Shown one piece after another: positions 43,776 through 55,708 of a stretch of 64,000 bases of DNA. The translations under genes and the position numbers were made by a program. The stretch covers positions 17,529 through 81,528 of the forward strand of contig MCGO01000171.1 of NCBI GenBank assembly GCA_002104985.1, given 5' to 3'. Below the pieces are notes generated by a model, which had not been told where the DNA came from, did no database searches, and saw nothing but the letters and a program-made list of their open reading frames with translations. The stretch is from Rhizoclosmatium globosum (taxonomy: Eukaryota; Chytridiomycota; Chytridiomycetes; Chytridiales; Chytriomycetaceae). Every line of letters starts with the position of its first letter. The first letter of the stretch is position 1.

Positions 43776-46700
43776 ATGGCTGACGAGGAGAACAAGAAGC
43801 AGTTCCACATCTTCATGTGAGTAACCCAGTCCGAAGCTATCCATGCTATGCTAACAAGGTACATCGTAAGCTCGTACCGGGTCAACACAGATGCGGATCT
43901 GGCCGAGAAGCTGTGCGACAAGTTGCAGGCCTTGACAATCCTGAACGAACAAAGAGAAGTGCGGATCAAGTGCTTTTTAGACAAACAGAACCTGAAAGAA
44001 GGCGTGGACTACACGTCGCAGTTTATGACTGGTTTGTTGTAATTGGATTCGAAATGGTGTTGGTTCTTATGTCATAAAAATCAATTGGATGTAGCTCTGA
44101 CTGGATCCTGTTTGGTGCTTCCAATTGTTTCGGAAGCCTGTCTCAAGTCGATGCTGAATCTGCAGGCGGGCTGGACTGATAATGTGCTGAAGGAGTGGCA
44201 GACGGCTCTCCACTTCCAAAGTATGGACAAATTGACAATTATTCCTATCCTTGTTGGAGCAAATGAGGTTGTTGGTGGGAGCAAAGTGTATCGCAAGTTT
44301 GAAGGGTTCACAATGGTTGGCCAACTGCCAGGTACATATTTCCATCCAGCCACACAAATGCCACCCAATATTAATAACTGATTACCCTATTTTCTCCATA
44401 AGACCTCGTTCTCCCAGACGCAATTAATGACCACACTGTCAAACAAGTCATTGGAAACCTTTTCAAGCTACAAGGAATCTTCCTCAACCCCTTGGAACTC
44501 ACAGACAAACTGGCTGTCATCCAATCTCGATTCAGCTCTGAAGTTTGGCCTTCGTACCGTACCTTGTGGTCTAACGTCGCAGAGCTCGGTCCAGAGCCTC
44601 AACTCACCTGTGTCCAATGTCTCCAGCCATACACAGAAAGTTCAAACGGCGATGGCGCGTGTCGTTTCCACTTGACCGATGGTCCCATTCAAGAGTACGG
44701 CAGAACTTATGCCTGCTGCCAACTTAAAGACCCACTCCTCGGCTGCCACAGAAACAGACATAACCCAAAGCACCACAACAGGTTCAAGTACGGTTCATTC
44801 GTTAACTGGCGTGCAGGCATCATGTGGAACACACTCATGAGTAGAACACACGCTAAAATATCTGCTGATGATTACTCTGAGGAATACGCTGACGAAACTG
44901 CCTGGATTCGTGTCGGGGCAACAACCAGTAACGCTGGCAAAGATCAAAACAAGCTCATGATTGCAAGCGCGATCCCTTATGAATCGTGGTTCATGCTCTT
45001 TGAAAAGGAAGAACTCATCGGAGTTGACACTCGTCTCCCAGTATTTTCTCTCAAAGGCCAACGCGACGAGTATGCAATTGGACGTTGGATTGTTTCCGAC
45101 GAAGGCCATGAAGTCATTGGAATTAACATCGAATGCGGAACACGTACAAGCGTTTCCCCTTCCTCTGCCAAAGTCCACTTTGCATGGCCTGAAATCAATG
45201 ATTTTAATGGTCCCGAAGCAACTTTAATCGAATTCTGTAAATCTGCAGCTTTTGGCGAACGTCCGCTCCCAAAAGCCCTCCAAAACATCAAGAACCCCTA
45301 CAACCTCCCTACAACCCTCTTGCGAAAGGCGAACCTCTCCGTACATTCATCCCCCGTAAACCTGACTCGCTCCCCGCTTGGAAGTCTCCCGCCAGTCCCT
45401 TGAAAGTTAAAGTTGGAGAACAAACAATGCGTCATGACGCATACCGCAAGAAGGACTACCTCGGTTCGACCCTTAAAATTCTCAACACAAGTCAAGACCC
45501 CGTTTCAATCGTCGAGGGCCGCATTTACGCACGTCTTCGGAACCCAGGTCCTTTTGTTGTTCCTGAAACTGGGGATGAAGAAAAGGATGCAACGATTTTG
45601 ACGAACGAGTGGAAGCAGTTGGATGAAAAGTGTACATACTTTTCGATTGGGAATAATAACGGGCTTCCGACGAATAATTTGCCGATTCTCGTGCCTGCTG
45701 GTGGGTCGGTCACTATCGAAGCGTATGCGCATTTGATGTGTGATGCTTATTTGCCGGAAGGTGGACCGGACGGAGGTCGCAAGAACTATTCGTGGGTTGC
45801 GTTGACGGCGCAGTCTCCAGTCGTCATTGATGTTGAGTTGGAGGATGTAAAGGGAGAAGTGTTTGGAACATTGTTGGAGTTCTGTATGCCAAACATGTAT
45901 TTGAAGGAGCCCGAGAAGAATGCATTGTTTTCGTTACAATGTGATGATACAAGCACTGCGAACCGCGACTTCTACAACTTGAGCATACCTGTTGCATCAA
46001 AAGACTTTGAAAATTGCGATCCTGTTGTCAAGAGAGACTTATCGACTCTATTTCAATGTGAGTATTCGTCTTATATTCCTATATTTCGGTGCCTAATTTA
46101 TTTTACGACAATATTGTAGTCAGATCCGGTGGTGGCAGAGACATGCATGTAGCTACTTTGCGTCACGTTGTTCTCGAAGCTGAAAAACAACACGGTGACA
46201 AAAGTCACGATATTCTCGCTTCCTATGACGTTACGCCGCTGATTGGATACGGATACCCGTACAACGATTTCAACAGCCAAAATTTCCATTGGTACACGAC
46301 AGCCCTTGTTGACTTGAAGCGCCGTATTGTCGTTGGTTTGCGTGTCAAAGGTGTCAGCTATAGAATGACGACTGTTGGGTACTTTCCTTTCCCAGAATAC
46401 GGAGACGTCTTGCCTGTCGAGGGGGGCCAAGTGATGGAATCTGTTGACTCAATTGCATTGCTTGATGAACATGATCCAGTTGTGGCAGAGTGGAAGAAGG
46501 AGGAGAGTGAGTTGGAGGAAGTCAAGGGTCATCCTGAACCAGTCAAGCAAGAAAAGTTGCCAATTGACTTGCGTGTCAAGTTTGGTTCCTCCAGTGCTCT
46601 TGCTGTGGCTGGGGTTGCTGGTGGAGCAAGTATTGATGTCAAGGCTTTGGCTGAAGCGTTGGGTCCAGTTATCAAAGGAGAAATTGGGTTGGCAATTCCA

Positions 46701-46985
46701 GAGATTGTCAAGCAAGTCGAAGCGGCAGTTCAGCATCAATACAAGTCAGCCATTGATCAGTTGTTGGTCCGCATTCAGCAGTTGGAGGAGGAGAGAGACA
46801 ATGCACGTGAATATGTTGAGTTGAGACAGGCTGCTTTGGGTGAAGAAGTGAAGGATGTAGCACCAAAAGCTGCGCCCTTTGTTCCTGAGACTGGCGCGTC
46901 AAGCAGCAGCACCCGAGTGTCACACCATAGTGATGGCAAGAACAAGTTCTGGAGCCGCCTCTTTGGATCCCTTTCTGAGAATTGA
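43776..46985 (+). CDS. TIR-domain protein with CHORD-like zinc module
   Basis: Exons are 43776-43816, 43871-44031, 44095-44331, 44403-45340, 45385-46057 and 46120-46985 (971 residues). TIR domain at about residues 8-175: FHIFISYRVNTDADLAEKL, IKCFLDKQNLKEGVDY, CLVLPIVSEACL, VLKEWQTAL (candidate catalytic Glu101) and LTIIPILVG. Residues 216-266 have C-x2-C-x13-C-x2-H-x14-CC-x8-C-x4-H, the ligand order and spacing of a CHORD zinc module. Beta-rich segments (about 440-640) and a conserved-looking region follow. Near the C-terminus is a coiled coil (AIDQLLVRIQQLEEERDNAR) and a Ser-rich, basic tail. The 44-base intron at 45341-45384 is inferred only from a frame change; a frameshift is the alternative. 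No signal peptide. I infer a cytosolic signalling protein. Confidence 0.8.
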
Positions 46986-47225
46986 TTTTCTTCGTTGGAG
47001 ATTTTATCCATTGAGAATAGAACATTGATGTATTAAATATTTGGTTTTCCGTTCCAGTAGAGTTCTACTTCCCGTTTCACCTTTTCTTTTGTGGTTCCAC
47101 CCAAACTTTTTCCCTCTCCCTTTCACCACCCAACCAGTTGACACACTTTCATCCACTTCAACGACATTACCCATTTCCTTCCCCTCCACCGCCTCCAATC
47201 GAACACACACGCACTTCAAATTTAA

Positions 47226-49247
47226 ATGCAAGGCAATTCGACAAATACGAATGAAAAGGAGAGTTCAGCGTTGTTTCGGGTGTTGGGCGTTTCACTTGCG
47301 CTTGCCTCGGCAGCGTTCATTGGCGCCTCGTTCATTCTGAAGAAGCGCGGGCTTCTCGATTCGAATGCGCTCGACGGACGACGGCCGGGCTCGGGCCACG
47401 GGTACTTGAAGAACACGCTTTGGTGGACGGGCATGATCATGAGTGCGTACCTTCCTCTTTGGTTGTTTGTTTAGCTGTCCGAAGTAGTGGCGGCATTAGT
47501 GGTGTGCTGGGAGTAGTTGGCAGGAGTAGTAGGGCTGTGGGAGTAGGATTAGGGCTCTGGAGAGAGGGACGGACTCTGGGCTCAATTAGTCCCGCCTCAA
47601 TCCATCTCACACAGCTTCAACCTGCTGCTCAAATCCTACCATCAAATTGTAGAGTGATGTCAGCAGTCGAATGAATCAGTCAATCAATCAAAGCTGAAGC
47701 ACTGGATTTAGAATTGGATGATTGGGGCTGCCCATAATGAGACACACCGCCACCATTCACACTTTCCCCTTTCTCCCATCATCCTCAAACAATTCTAACG
47801 AGATTTTATTCTCTTATCACAGTGCTGGTTGGAGAACTCTGTAATGTTGCTGCATATGCCTTCCAACCTGCCATTATCGTTACCCCGCTTGGAGCCATCT
47901 CCGTCGTCATTTCAGCCGTCATGAGTGACATTTTTCTGAAAGAGAAGCTGAATCTAAGTGGAAAGATTGGATGTGCTCAATGTGTGCTTGGGGCTACTCT
48001 ATTGGTTGTTAATTCTCCGCCCGGTTCCGTCACGGGCAGTCTAGCTTCTTTCTGGGTCAAAGTCTGGGATTGGGGTGCGTTTAATTCATCCTTATTCACT
48101 AGTAATGGGTCGTGGTTCTGACTGCGAACGGATTACCTTAATCCTTTCAACTGTTTGTATGCTGATTTGCTCGATCAAACAGGCTTCATGACATATCTCG
48201 TCGCAAACGTCAGTGGATTGACATATTTAATGGTTTACGCATCACCGCGATGGGGTGAGAAAACGCCTATGGTTTACATCTCAATATGTTCTCTTCTTGG
48301 ATCATTCGTAGTCGTCGTCCTCCAAGGTACGTTCCCCAACTAAATCCTCCAAAAAATGCGCATTCTCTAAAAATACTCGTATAGTTGTTGGAAGTGCCAT
48401 CGTCTACAGTGCCGAAAACCCTTCCGACTCCCAATTCAAAGACTGGACACTATACCTCCTCATCGTCTTTGTCTGCTGCTGCGGTGTCACACAAATCAAC
48501 TTCCTAAACAAAGCTCTCAACATCTTCAGTACAGCAATTGTAACGCCAATCTACTTTGTCTGCTTCACAACAGCAACCCTGATTTGTAGTGCCGTCCTCT
48601 TCAGAGACTTTGCATTCAACAGCGCAGTGCAACTCGTCAGTGCACTAATCGGGTTCCTCGTCATTGTACGTTCCCTCCCCCTCTCCTCCACTCACTTTGT
48701 AACGCTGTACTCACCCAACATTCAGGTCGGCGGTGTCGCCCTCCTCTTCGCCTACAACGCCAAAATCGTCAGCTCAAAGGCAAGCGACGCAGACGGAACA
48801 ACCTCCAAATCAATGGACGGCGTCGTAACCGACGACAACACGCCACACACATCCGGATCCGCGAGCCCAAACTTGACTGAAGCGCTTCTCAGCCCGAACT
48901 CGTATACCGGGGGGAGTAGTAGCGGTGGCGTTGTTGGGGAGAGTATCTCGTTGAGTCGGTTACGAGGTACTGGGTCGGGTCCGCGGTCGAGTCCTACGAC
49001 GGCGCTGGGTGGACAGCAGCAGCGTGGGTATTGGGAGGAAGAGGATGGGCCTGTTGGGGCGCCTTTGAAGGGGAGTATGCTGGGAGTTGCAAGGGGAACA
49101 TATCATACACCTCAGCCATCGCTGGGACTTGTTGTAGGAAGTGTAGGAAGCATTGGGATAAATGGAGTGCGGGAGCGGGATGTGGGACTGTTGCAGGATA
49201 TGGGGCCAGCAGGAGGTCGAGCTGGGTGGGGTGAAGACGATGTTTGA
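47226..49247 (+). CDS. NIPA-type magnesium transporter (DUF803)
   Basis: Exons are 47226-47442, 47823-48074, 48183-48326, 48385-48665 and 48726-49247 (471 residues). Family landmarks: ASAAFIGASFILKKRGL at TM1, YLKNTLWWTGMIMM, GELCNVAAYAF, PLGAISVVISAV and QINFLNKALNIFSTAIVTPIYF, then nine TM segments in all. The cytosolic C-terminus (about 150 residues) is Gly/Ser-rich and ends in EDDV. NIPA proteins carry Mg2+ and other divalent cations at the plasma membrane or endosomes. Intron 1 is 380 bases, the longest in the window. Confidence 0.92.
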
Positions 49248-49654
49248 GCCTAAATATCCTTTATTTTCTGTGTGGGATACGTTGAAGGAGTTTGGTTTTT
49301 TGTTTTATGGGGTTCTATAGTACTTTCGGTTGGATATTGTTTTTGTGGCTTTTTGCAGAATGAATCATATCTTTCGCCTTTTTTGTTATATTACAGTAAG
49401 GATGTATTATTTTTTGTTTTATTTATATCTACAAGAATAAGTGAAAATGTCCCCTTTTTAAACCTTTATTATTTAATATCCATCATGAACTGCACAACTA
49501 TAAGGACACAACATGACAAGCGTCCGTAAATATATAGTAAAGACTGAAGCTATTCCAAAAAGTGTTAGAATGGCATGAAGAGAATCTAAATTTAGCTACT
49601 TTATTTTAGTCGAATATATCACAATGCTGTATGTACATTCAAAACGTTGCCTTT
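49248..49654. other. Convergent 3' intergenic region, 407 bases
   Basis: Both neighbours end here. T-rich on the plus strand downstream of the NIPA gene. No further feature seen. Confidence 0.5.
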
Positions 49655-51300
49655 CTAGCCCAAAACTTCTCCGAAAACGTTCCGCCAACCGTCTAAAATT
49701 TCCTTTCGATATGAATGATAAAATTGGGGGCCCTTTTCCCTCACACGCTTCCAGTCTGCATCTAGCCAAGACATCCCATCAATTCTTTCCAACTCTTTAA
49801 AACTGTCAAAGTAGTACACAAAGGGTTCAAACAACGGGTCGTAAAAGTCCATGAAGCCACTCCATCTGTCAAGGGTTCTCACAGGTATATCAAAACGACC
49901 AACAAATCCCTCCAATGCTTCAACTCGCGCACAGTGGGAGCAGGCTCGTTTACCACCATTCAGTATTTGCTTTAGCAGCCTTGACGAGGGAATGTACTGA
50001 GGAACGCCATAGGCAATATTTTCGTAAAACTTCATCACAGAATATTGGTATGGGAACTCGAGGAAGCCTTTGAATTGCAATAGAGTGGCGGGACCACCGT
50101 ATTTCCGTTCATGTTCTGGAATGAGTGTCAAGGAGAGATTATAGTCTTTTTCCATAGTCTTGTAGAGGTGCGGAAAGTATTCGGATTTGGAGAGGAGTGC
50201 CGATTTTGATGGTGCCGGCTATTAACTTCATTAGCGAAAGAAGCCATGCAACAAACGACGTACCAAGAAAGAAGGATATTCGTAACTCTTGCTTAGGCCT
50301 AAGGGTCGAAGAATGTGCTTCAAGCCAGATACTTTGATTCCCAATTTATCTTGCAACCATGCGAATTCTGCATTGTTGTTTGAGACAAAGTACAGTCGAT
50401 TATGTGTTGTTGCGATTATCTTTCGCAAATTCGCGTAGTATGTGAATTTATCCGACACATCCCAATCAAATCGGTTGGTCATCTCCAAAATGATTTTTGA
50501 GCCACAATGTTTCCGAGGATCTGGATGAAGCCAAGATTCAAAAAGCTGACGACCATGAGGAATAGTATCGGCAATTATAACCTGTTGTTTGAGTGGGGTC
50601 AACAATGGAGTGGAGATGGGATATTGACGGAGATTTGATCCAATCCTGAATTCATTCCACAGGAGCTGAGATGCGTCATTTATGACTTTAGCGCATAAAG
50701 ATGGGACAATAATCCGAGAGAGATGATGTGACATGTCTGAGACAGAGTGGCAAACGTGGTTGTTATCTACTTACAACGTCATAATTTCGACAAACCCAGG
50801 CGGCATGACCCTCACGGATCAACTGTCCAGATCGACGACCAGTGTTTCCAACATGCGCAACAATATCTGAGTTGAACTCGTCCAAGTGCATCCCCAAACT
50901 CTGCATTACACCTTTCATGTTTTCCCGTGTTCCCGCATGTGTATTGTAATACAATACTCGGGGTGAAGAATGCGTGGTATTCTTGTGAAGGCTAGTAAAT
51001 CGACAAGCGCCAGATTTGTCTCCCCTTGATTGGGAGAACCCTATGAATGGGACCAATCAATACTTAAATATCTAAATGAATGGATCACACACCTTCATAA
51101 CGATGTGTATCATCGCATCGGTTCAATGAGACTCCGATTTCATCGACCCACACTTTCATCTCATGAAAGAGCAAACTCAGGATCACAAGGACAATCCCAA
51201 GTGTTCCCATGACTGCCAAGACTTGCTTCTTGATGCTTGCAGATGAGAGAGTTACGCTTTTCAGCTTTGGCGTTGCTTTGAGGAGGTTATATGGATTCAT
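49655..51300 (-). CDS. Membrane-anchored glycosyltransferase-like protein, family copy 5
   Basis: Exons are 51300-51093, 51040-50775, 50581-50264 and 50218-49655 (451 residues, frame intact throughout). TM at about residues 28-48, then a short stem with C...C around intron 1. Core blocks: LYYNTHAG, ADTIPHGR, EMTNRFDWD, VSNNN, LRPLG, HERKYGGP, MKFYENIAYGVP and KGPQFYHSYRKEILDGW. The usual FPFGHKYGGP is changed to IPEHERKYGGP, and PTPRF to PSSRL. A 193-base intron splits the block before GDTxPHGR, which is continuous in every other copy. It is the most divergent member and lies 35 kb from the others. Likely still a transferase, perhaps with altered specificity. Confidence 0.78.
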
Positions 51301-51854
51301 CTGGTCTTCTGTCCTGATGCTAGTCACAGTTAATTCGGGTCAACATCTATGAATTCAATTACCTACAGCTACTAAGTTTGATATTGAGTTGGTATACTAA
51401 GTGACTGTCAGCGCTGAAAGTGTCTGTCTCTCTTGGTCTTTCTTGGGAGGCGCTTTTGGTTGTGTTGAATTGGCGCGGCGCTGATGCTAAAAAAAATTTG
51501 GTTAAGGGGCCCTCACTTCATGACAAGGGGTAAATCAAGGTTTGAAAAGATTAAATAGAATACTCCATTTGCATGCGGAAACTTAGTTACAAGAAGGGAT
51601 ATTAGTTCATGAAAAAGTGGCCACCAAAATTATGGACTTTGGTGGCGTCACAGAAAATTTCTTGGAGAGGTGGCTGTTCATCTGTGATTGTGCTGTTTTT
51701 ATGAACTCAGTTATAGCGTAGAAAAGCAAGAACAGCTTCCGTCAAGGAAAGGAATAGCGTTGACAAATGTGGGGTAATATGAACTTCACTTGACGTTTAA
51801 AAACGTGGTCAAATTAGATAGAATAGAGCTTTAATTGAAAATACATAAATGAGC
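51301..51854. other. Intergenic region, 555 bases
   Basis: Promoter of glycosyltransferase copy 5 and decayed flank of the propeller pseudogene. No coding signal. Confidence 0.45.
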
Positions 51855-53625
51855 ATACAGTAACGGTGATGTCGAAGACAGATCCCGAGTTAGAACCCAA
51901 GGTGGAAATACGAATCACAATTGTATAGCTGATTGTCCAGCCCGACACTGATTAAGATATTCTTGGGAACAAGGCTTTTACGTCAGCTGGATTCGCCTGC
52001 ACTTTGCATAAAGAAGCACAAGAAGAACACGCGTAATTGGAGAAGGTGATATCAGAAAAACATAGCTGACTGCTCCTGAGTTCGGAAGCTGGGACCATTG
52101 GATCGGGTTCAAACTGAATGTAATATACAACACTCCATCCATGCCAACGCCAACAAGAGATTCTTTATGCGTTATGAACTGTGTATAATATGCATTGGTA
52201 TACGCAGCGGCACGGGTCAACAAGACCCGTAACAAATACCCACGGCGCGTTCAAGCTCCGTGATCAGGCCTTGTCCCGACAATAACTCCACTCATCAAAA
52301 CAGTTATGTCAACAACGTACCCGGAGTTAGGGACATATTGCCAGGACCCACCCAATCCATTTCGCGTGTACAATTGGTTATCCATTCCAACCCCAATAAA
52401 CGTATTACCGTCACTCAAGACGTCGATACTCTTGACTGAACCGGAACCTGGAACAAGAGTGCAGCTTGTCCAGATGGAGATTTTTGGACAAGTCCAAAGT
52501 GCGTTGACTGCGGCTACAACTACGAAACTCGCGTCTGGGAGTTGGATCACGTCTATTCCTTTTGCTCCGAAGGTGGGTGTCCAGGTTGCTGTTGGATATG
52601 CTTTTTTCCAGAATGTTGTGTCGGGCGCGATTGTCATTCTGAGGAGTTCCATTTCGCGGGATGGTGTGGGACTTGGGAGCCTTGGTGATTGAGTGGTTGT
52701 GCTTGTTGTGCTTGTTGTGGAACTGGTGGAGGTCGAGGACTCGGAGGTTGAAGATGTGGAAGAGGTAGTAGCTGTCGTAATTGAAGACGGCTGAATAGGG
52801 CCAAAAACGGGTCTTTGGCTGCAGTTACAATGGTGATGGTGAATGGATCATTGAATGTACTGGCAGAGTTAACTGTGAGACCAATGTCAAATGCTGCAAT
52901 AGGTATCTTGCTTGAAAATACGTTCACATGAAAGAAGGGACTTGGGTTTTATTGGATAGACACGGCATACCAGATGGAACTCATGCTACCAGTCTTGACT
53001 GAATCGATAAGGGAAAACGATACCGTAAGACATAATTGAGTATTGGAATAAAAGACTCAGGCAGTAATGTTTGCCAAAGAAGTCCCTTTTGTTGGAGAAA
53101 GTCAAGAACGAAAAGGACTTCAACGTGCCACTGGCAAGCTTGATTGCAAAAGTGAGACTATGTTAAAGCCAAGAATCAACTTCACCTTGTAATAACCGTT
53201 TCCATAGATGTGCAAAGACTGGATTATTGATCCAATCATCATCGTTAACAGGAGCTGTCAGGCGTGCACCTTGGATGTACTTAAAAGCAGTGAAGCCTTT
53301 AAGAAAAGATACGAGATTGAGCGACACTTGATCCGACGCACGGAGCCCCTTAACGTCATCTAAAACCCCAATGTCCCCAATTTGCATACACGAGTTGCAT
53401 TGCTACATTTTTTGTGGGTTGACAACAGAGTTGCGGCGGGTGAACTTGGATGAATACGATTAAGCTCGCTTCAGCGGTTGTAGTTGCTTGAAAAATGTTT
53501 GGTCGACCAGTCGGGTCCTTTGTCACGGCTGCATTGATAACGACAGGTTTTACTGGAGTGATCGGATCGTTCACGGCTGCTCCTACAATGACAGCACTGG
53601 CAAAAATTAAGATCGTCAGAAGGCT
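51855..53625 (-). pseudogene. Decayed copy of the secreted propeller protein gene
   Basis: Read on the minus strand, the segment follows the gene at 18452-21805 in order. A signal-peptide remnant (LLTILIFASAVIVGAA, no ATG) lies near 53600. The first half of the novel domain follows (GVLDDV..., INNPVF near 53200), then a frame-broken second half (near 52990-52880). A shortened linker and a well-preserved start of the propeller come next (52630-52260, over 90% of residues alike). At about 52255 a 17-base deletion destroys the frame. Near 52020 about 190 bases are missing relative to the parent, and similarity fades out near 51860. The two-domain duplication of the parent is reduced to one copy. 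Not expected to make a protein. Confidence 0.85.
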
Positions 53626-54036
53626 TTGTTATTCTGGCGATTTCATTGATCAAAAGTTTAATGTGCAAATTTTGGAAACCTATCTGCTGGGTGCAAAGCA
53701 TCCAAAGTCCGAGTCATATACGAAAAGCATAAATTAAATGCAGTTAATCTCTTTCTTTCATTCTCTGAGGTAATAAAGCAACTCTTCTTATTCTTTTTGA
53801 ACCGAAATGATGACAAATATACAATAATGATTTTCGAGACAATTATCAAGCTACTTATATATATGCTTTACAAGCAGCAATACTCGCGGATAACGAGAAG
53901 AAGCTGATGAAACACACTGTTTGGAACGATGTTGATACGAACCTGAAACACAAAAGTGGCAGGAATCCAAACCCGCCACCCACAACCACCCACCCACTCA
54001 CCTTCAGACAACCTTCTCAATCGCTGGCAAGCTTGA
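53626..54036. other. Intergenic region, 410 bases
   Basis: Upstream region of the YDRT-motif gene at 54037 and of the pseudogene. Nothing further supported. Confidence 0.45.
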
Positions 54037-55435
54037 ATGACTGTTGAAAGCGAGATCCCAACTCCGGTTCCAACACCACCACCGTCAAGCGACTCCGGGT
54101 CACTGCCACCACGGCCGTCCAAGGAAGCTGTCGATTCAGTGCTTTCGAAGGATGAAGTAGCCAAGGTGAAGAAGGTGAACTTGTGAGTAGCAACGCCCTC
54201 TCCTGTTCCTGCCAGTCTGTGCTATACACTGCCAGACCAACCAATGCCCTACAGCCACTACTCCTCCCAATTCAACCATGAATCCAATGTACCTACTAAC
54301 TACTTCACCCACGCAAAAGCTGGGGCTGGGTCGATGTCGGCTTCTCGCACGGCGTTGACGACTACGACCGCACTCCAATCGAAACCGATCCACTGACCCG
54401 CGAAGGTGCAATCGAAGTGCTGCACATGCGAATGGAAATGCGGAAAGTGACAAACGAATTGCAGCGATGGAGGGAGGAATACGAACTTGCAATCAACGGC
54501 GCTCTTCAGAGTGGTGCGTTTCGTTTAAACCATGTTCAACTACTACATAATCACTAATACGAATACTGTCCTACTCGTATTGCAGATACGCTTACGGATG
54601 CTCCTGCCACTCTGTCTCCAACTACCCATGAGTCGTTTGACTTCCCTGAGAAGCCTGACATTGCCCTGAGAAGGGCTCAGTCAACAGCCGCCCTTGCCTC
54701 CTCCTTCGGTGCTGATGATGCTGCTCCAGGTTCTCAATCTTCGAATACTGCTGCTGCAATGGCCCAACTCTTGCGCCGTTACCCTCCAGTCGCCCCATCA
54801 TCAACTTCCTCACTCAAAGACTCAACTCCTGCAACTTCTATGTACCCAAAACCACAGTACCCAACTCATCTTCTTCCCCGTCGCAAACAATCTTCCCCGC
54901 AACTCACAACCCCATCTTCCCCATCTTCCCCATCATCAACCACCCCTCAACGTGCAAACTCAATGCCAACAGCTGCCCTCTCCATCACAACCCACCACCA
55001 ACAATCTCAACCCCTTCCTCAGAACCACCAGTCCCACGCCCCCGCCCACGCCCTCAAAAGTCAGGCTCCGGCCTCCTCTCCGGCTGGAACGTCCTCGACC
55101 GTCCACACTCCCACGCAGGAACATCCGTCCTCAAACCATCCGCAACTCCACCAATCACCCCTTCCTCCCTCAAACAATCCGCTACAGCAGGATCAGACGC
55201 ACCCGTCCCAGTTCCTCGAAAACGGGACCCTTCGTTCGTCGCAGGTGTTGCGGCGGCCGCGGCGGCTGGTGCTAGATGGACTTGGAACGAAGCGCTTGCT
55301 CGTGAACACCAGAAAGAGGTTGAGGGACAGGAGGAGTTGACGGAGGAGGAACGAAAGAGTGGGATTAGTGGGCTTGTTGGGTTTTGGAAGAGTGAATCGG
55401 CTGGCAAAAAGGGTAATAATGGCGAAGACAAGTGA
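54037..55435 (+). CDS. Fungal YDRT-motif protein, low complexity, copy B
   Basis: Exons are 54037-54182, 54320-54513, 54586-54951 and 55023-55435 (372 residues). The last intron (71 bases, GTGCAA...CCTCAG) is required to reach the acidic, charged C-terminus (RTW-free WTWNEALAREHQKEVE). After a Pro-rich start, residues 45-105 contain VKKVNFWGWVDVGFSHG, DDYDRTPIETDPLTREG and EVLHMRMEMRKVTNELQRW. This is the same YDRT plus LT...MRxxM arrangement as in the gene at 38632-39542. The middle is Pro/Ser/Gln-rich and probably disordered; an Ala run (AGVAAAAAAGAR) precedes the C-terminal helix. Function unknown to me. Confidence 0.72.
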
Positions 55436-55708
55436 GAAAGGCGTTATTTTGGGGGGGTTTTTAATGGATGGATTCTAATTATTCGTTGTGCACACTTTGT
55501 GGGGCTTTTTTTCTTTTGGATTGTTTGATGTTTCTTGGTTTCACACGGTTGCACTGACTCTCTTCTTTTTAACTCCATCGTTTGTTTTTTCTTTCTATTC
55601 TTTGATTTGGGTTGTTATCTTATCATGCAAGAAATGTGTCTCATGTTTTTCATAATGTGTCTTTGAATTTCATTCTATTTTATTTCGAGATTCTAAATAC
55701 CACAAACA

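Noticed and set aside
47443..47822. Long first intron of the NIPA gene as host of a small RNA
   Set aside because: Only loose C- and D-like boxes are seen; no stem or conserved guide region could be defined.
54694..55340. Plus-strand frame ending near 55340 as the true C-terminus of the YDRT-motif gene
   Set aside because: A standard 71-base intron at 54952-55022 switches to a frame with a far more protein-like charged C-terminus that ends at 55435.
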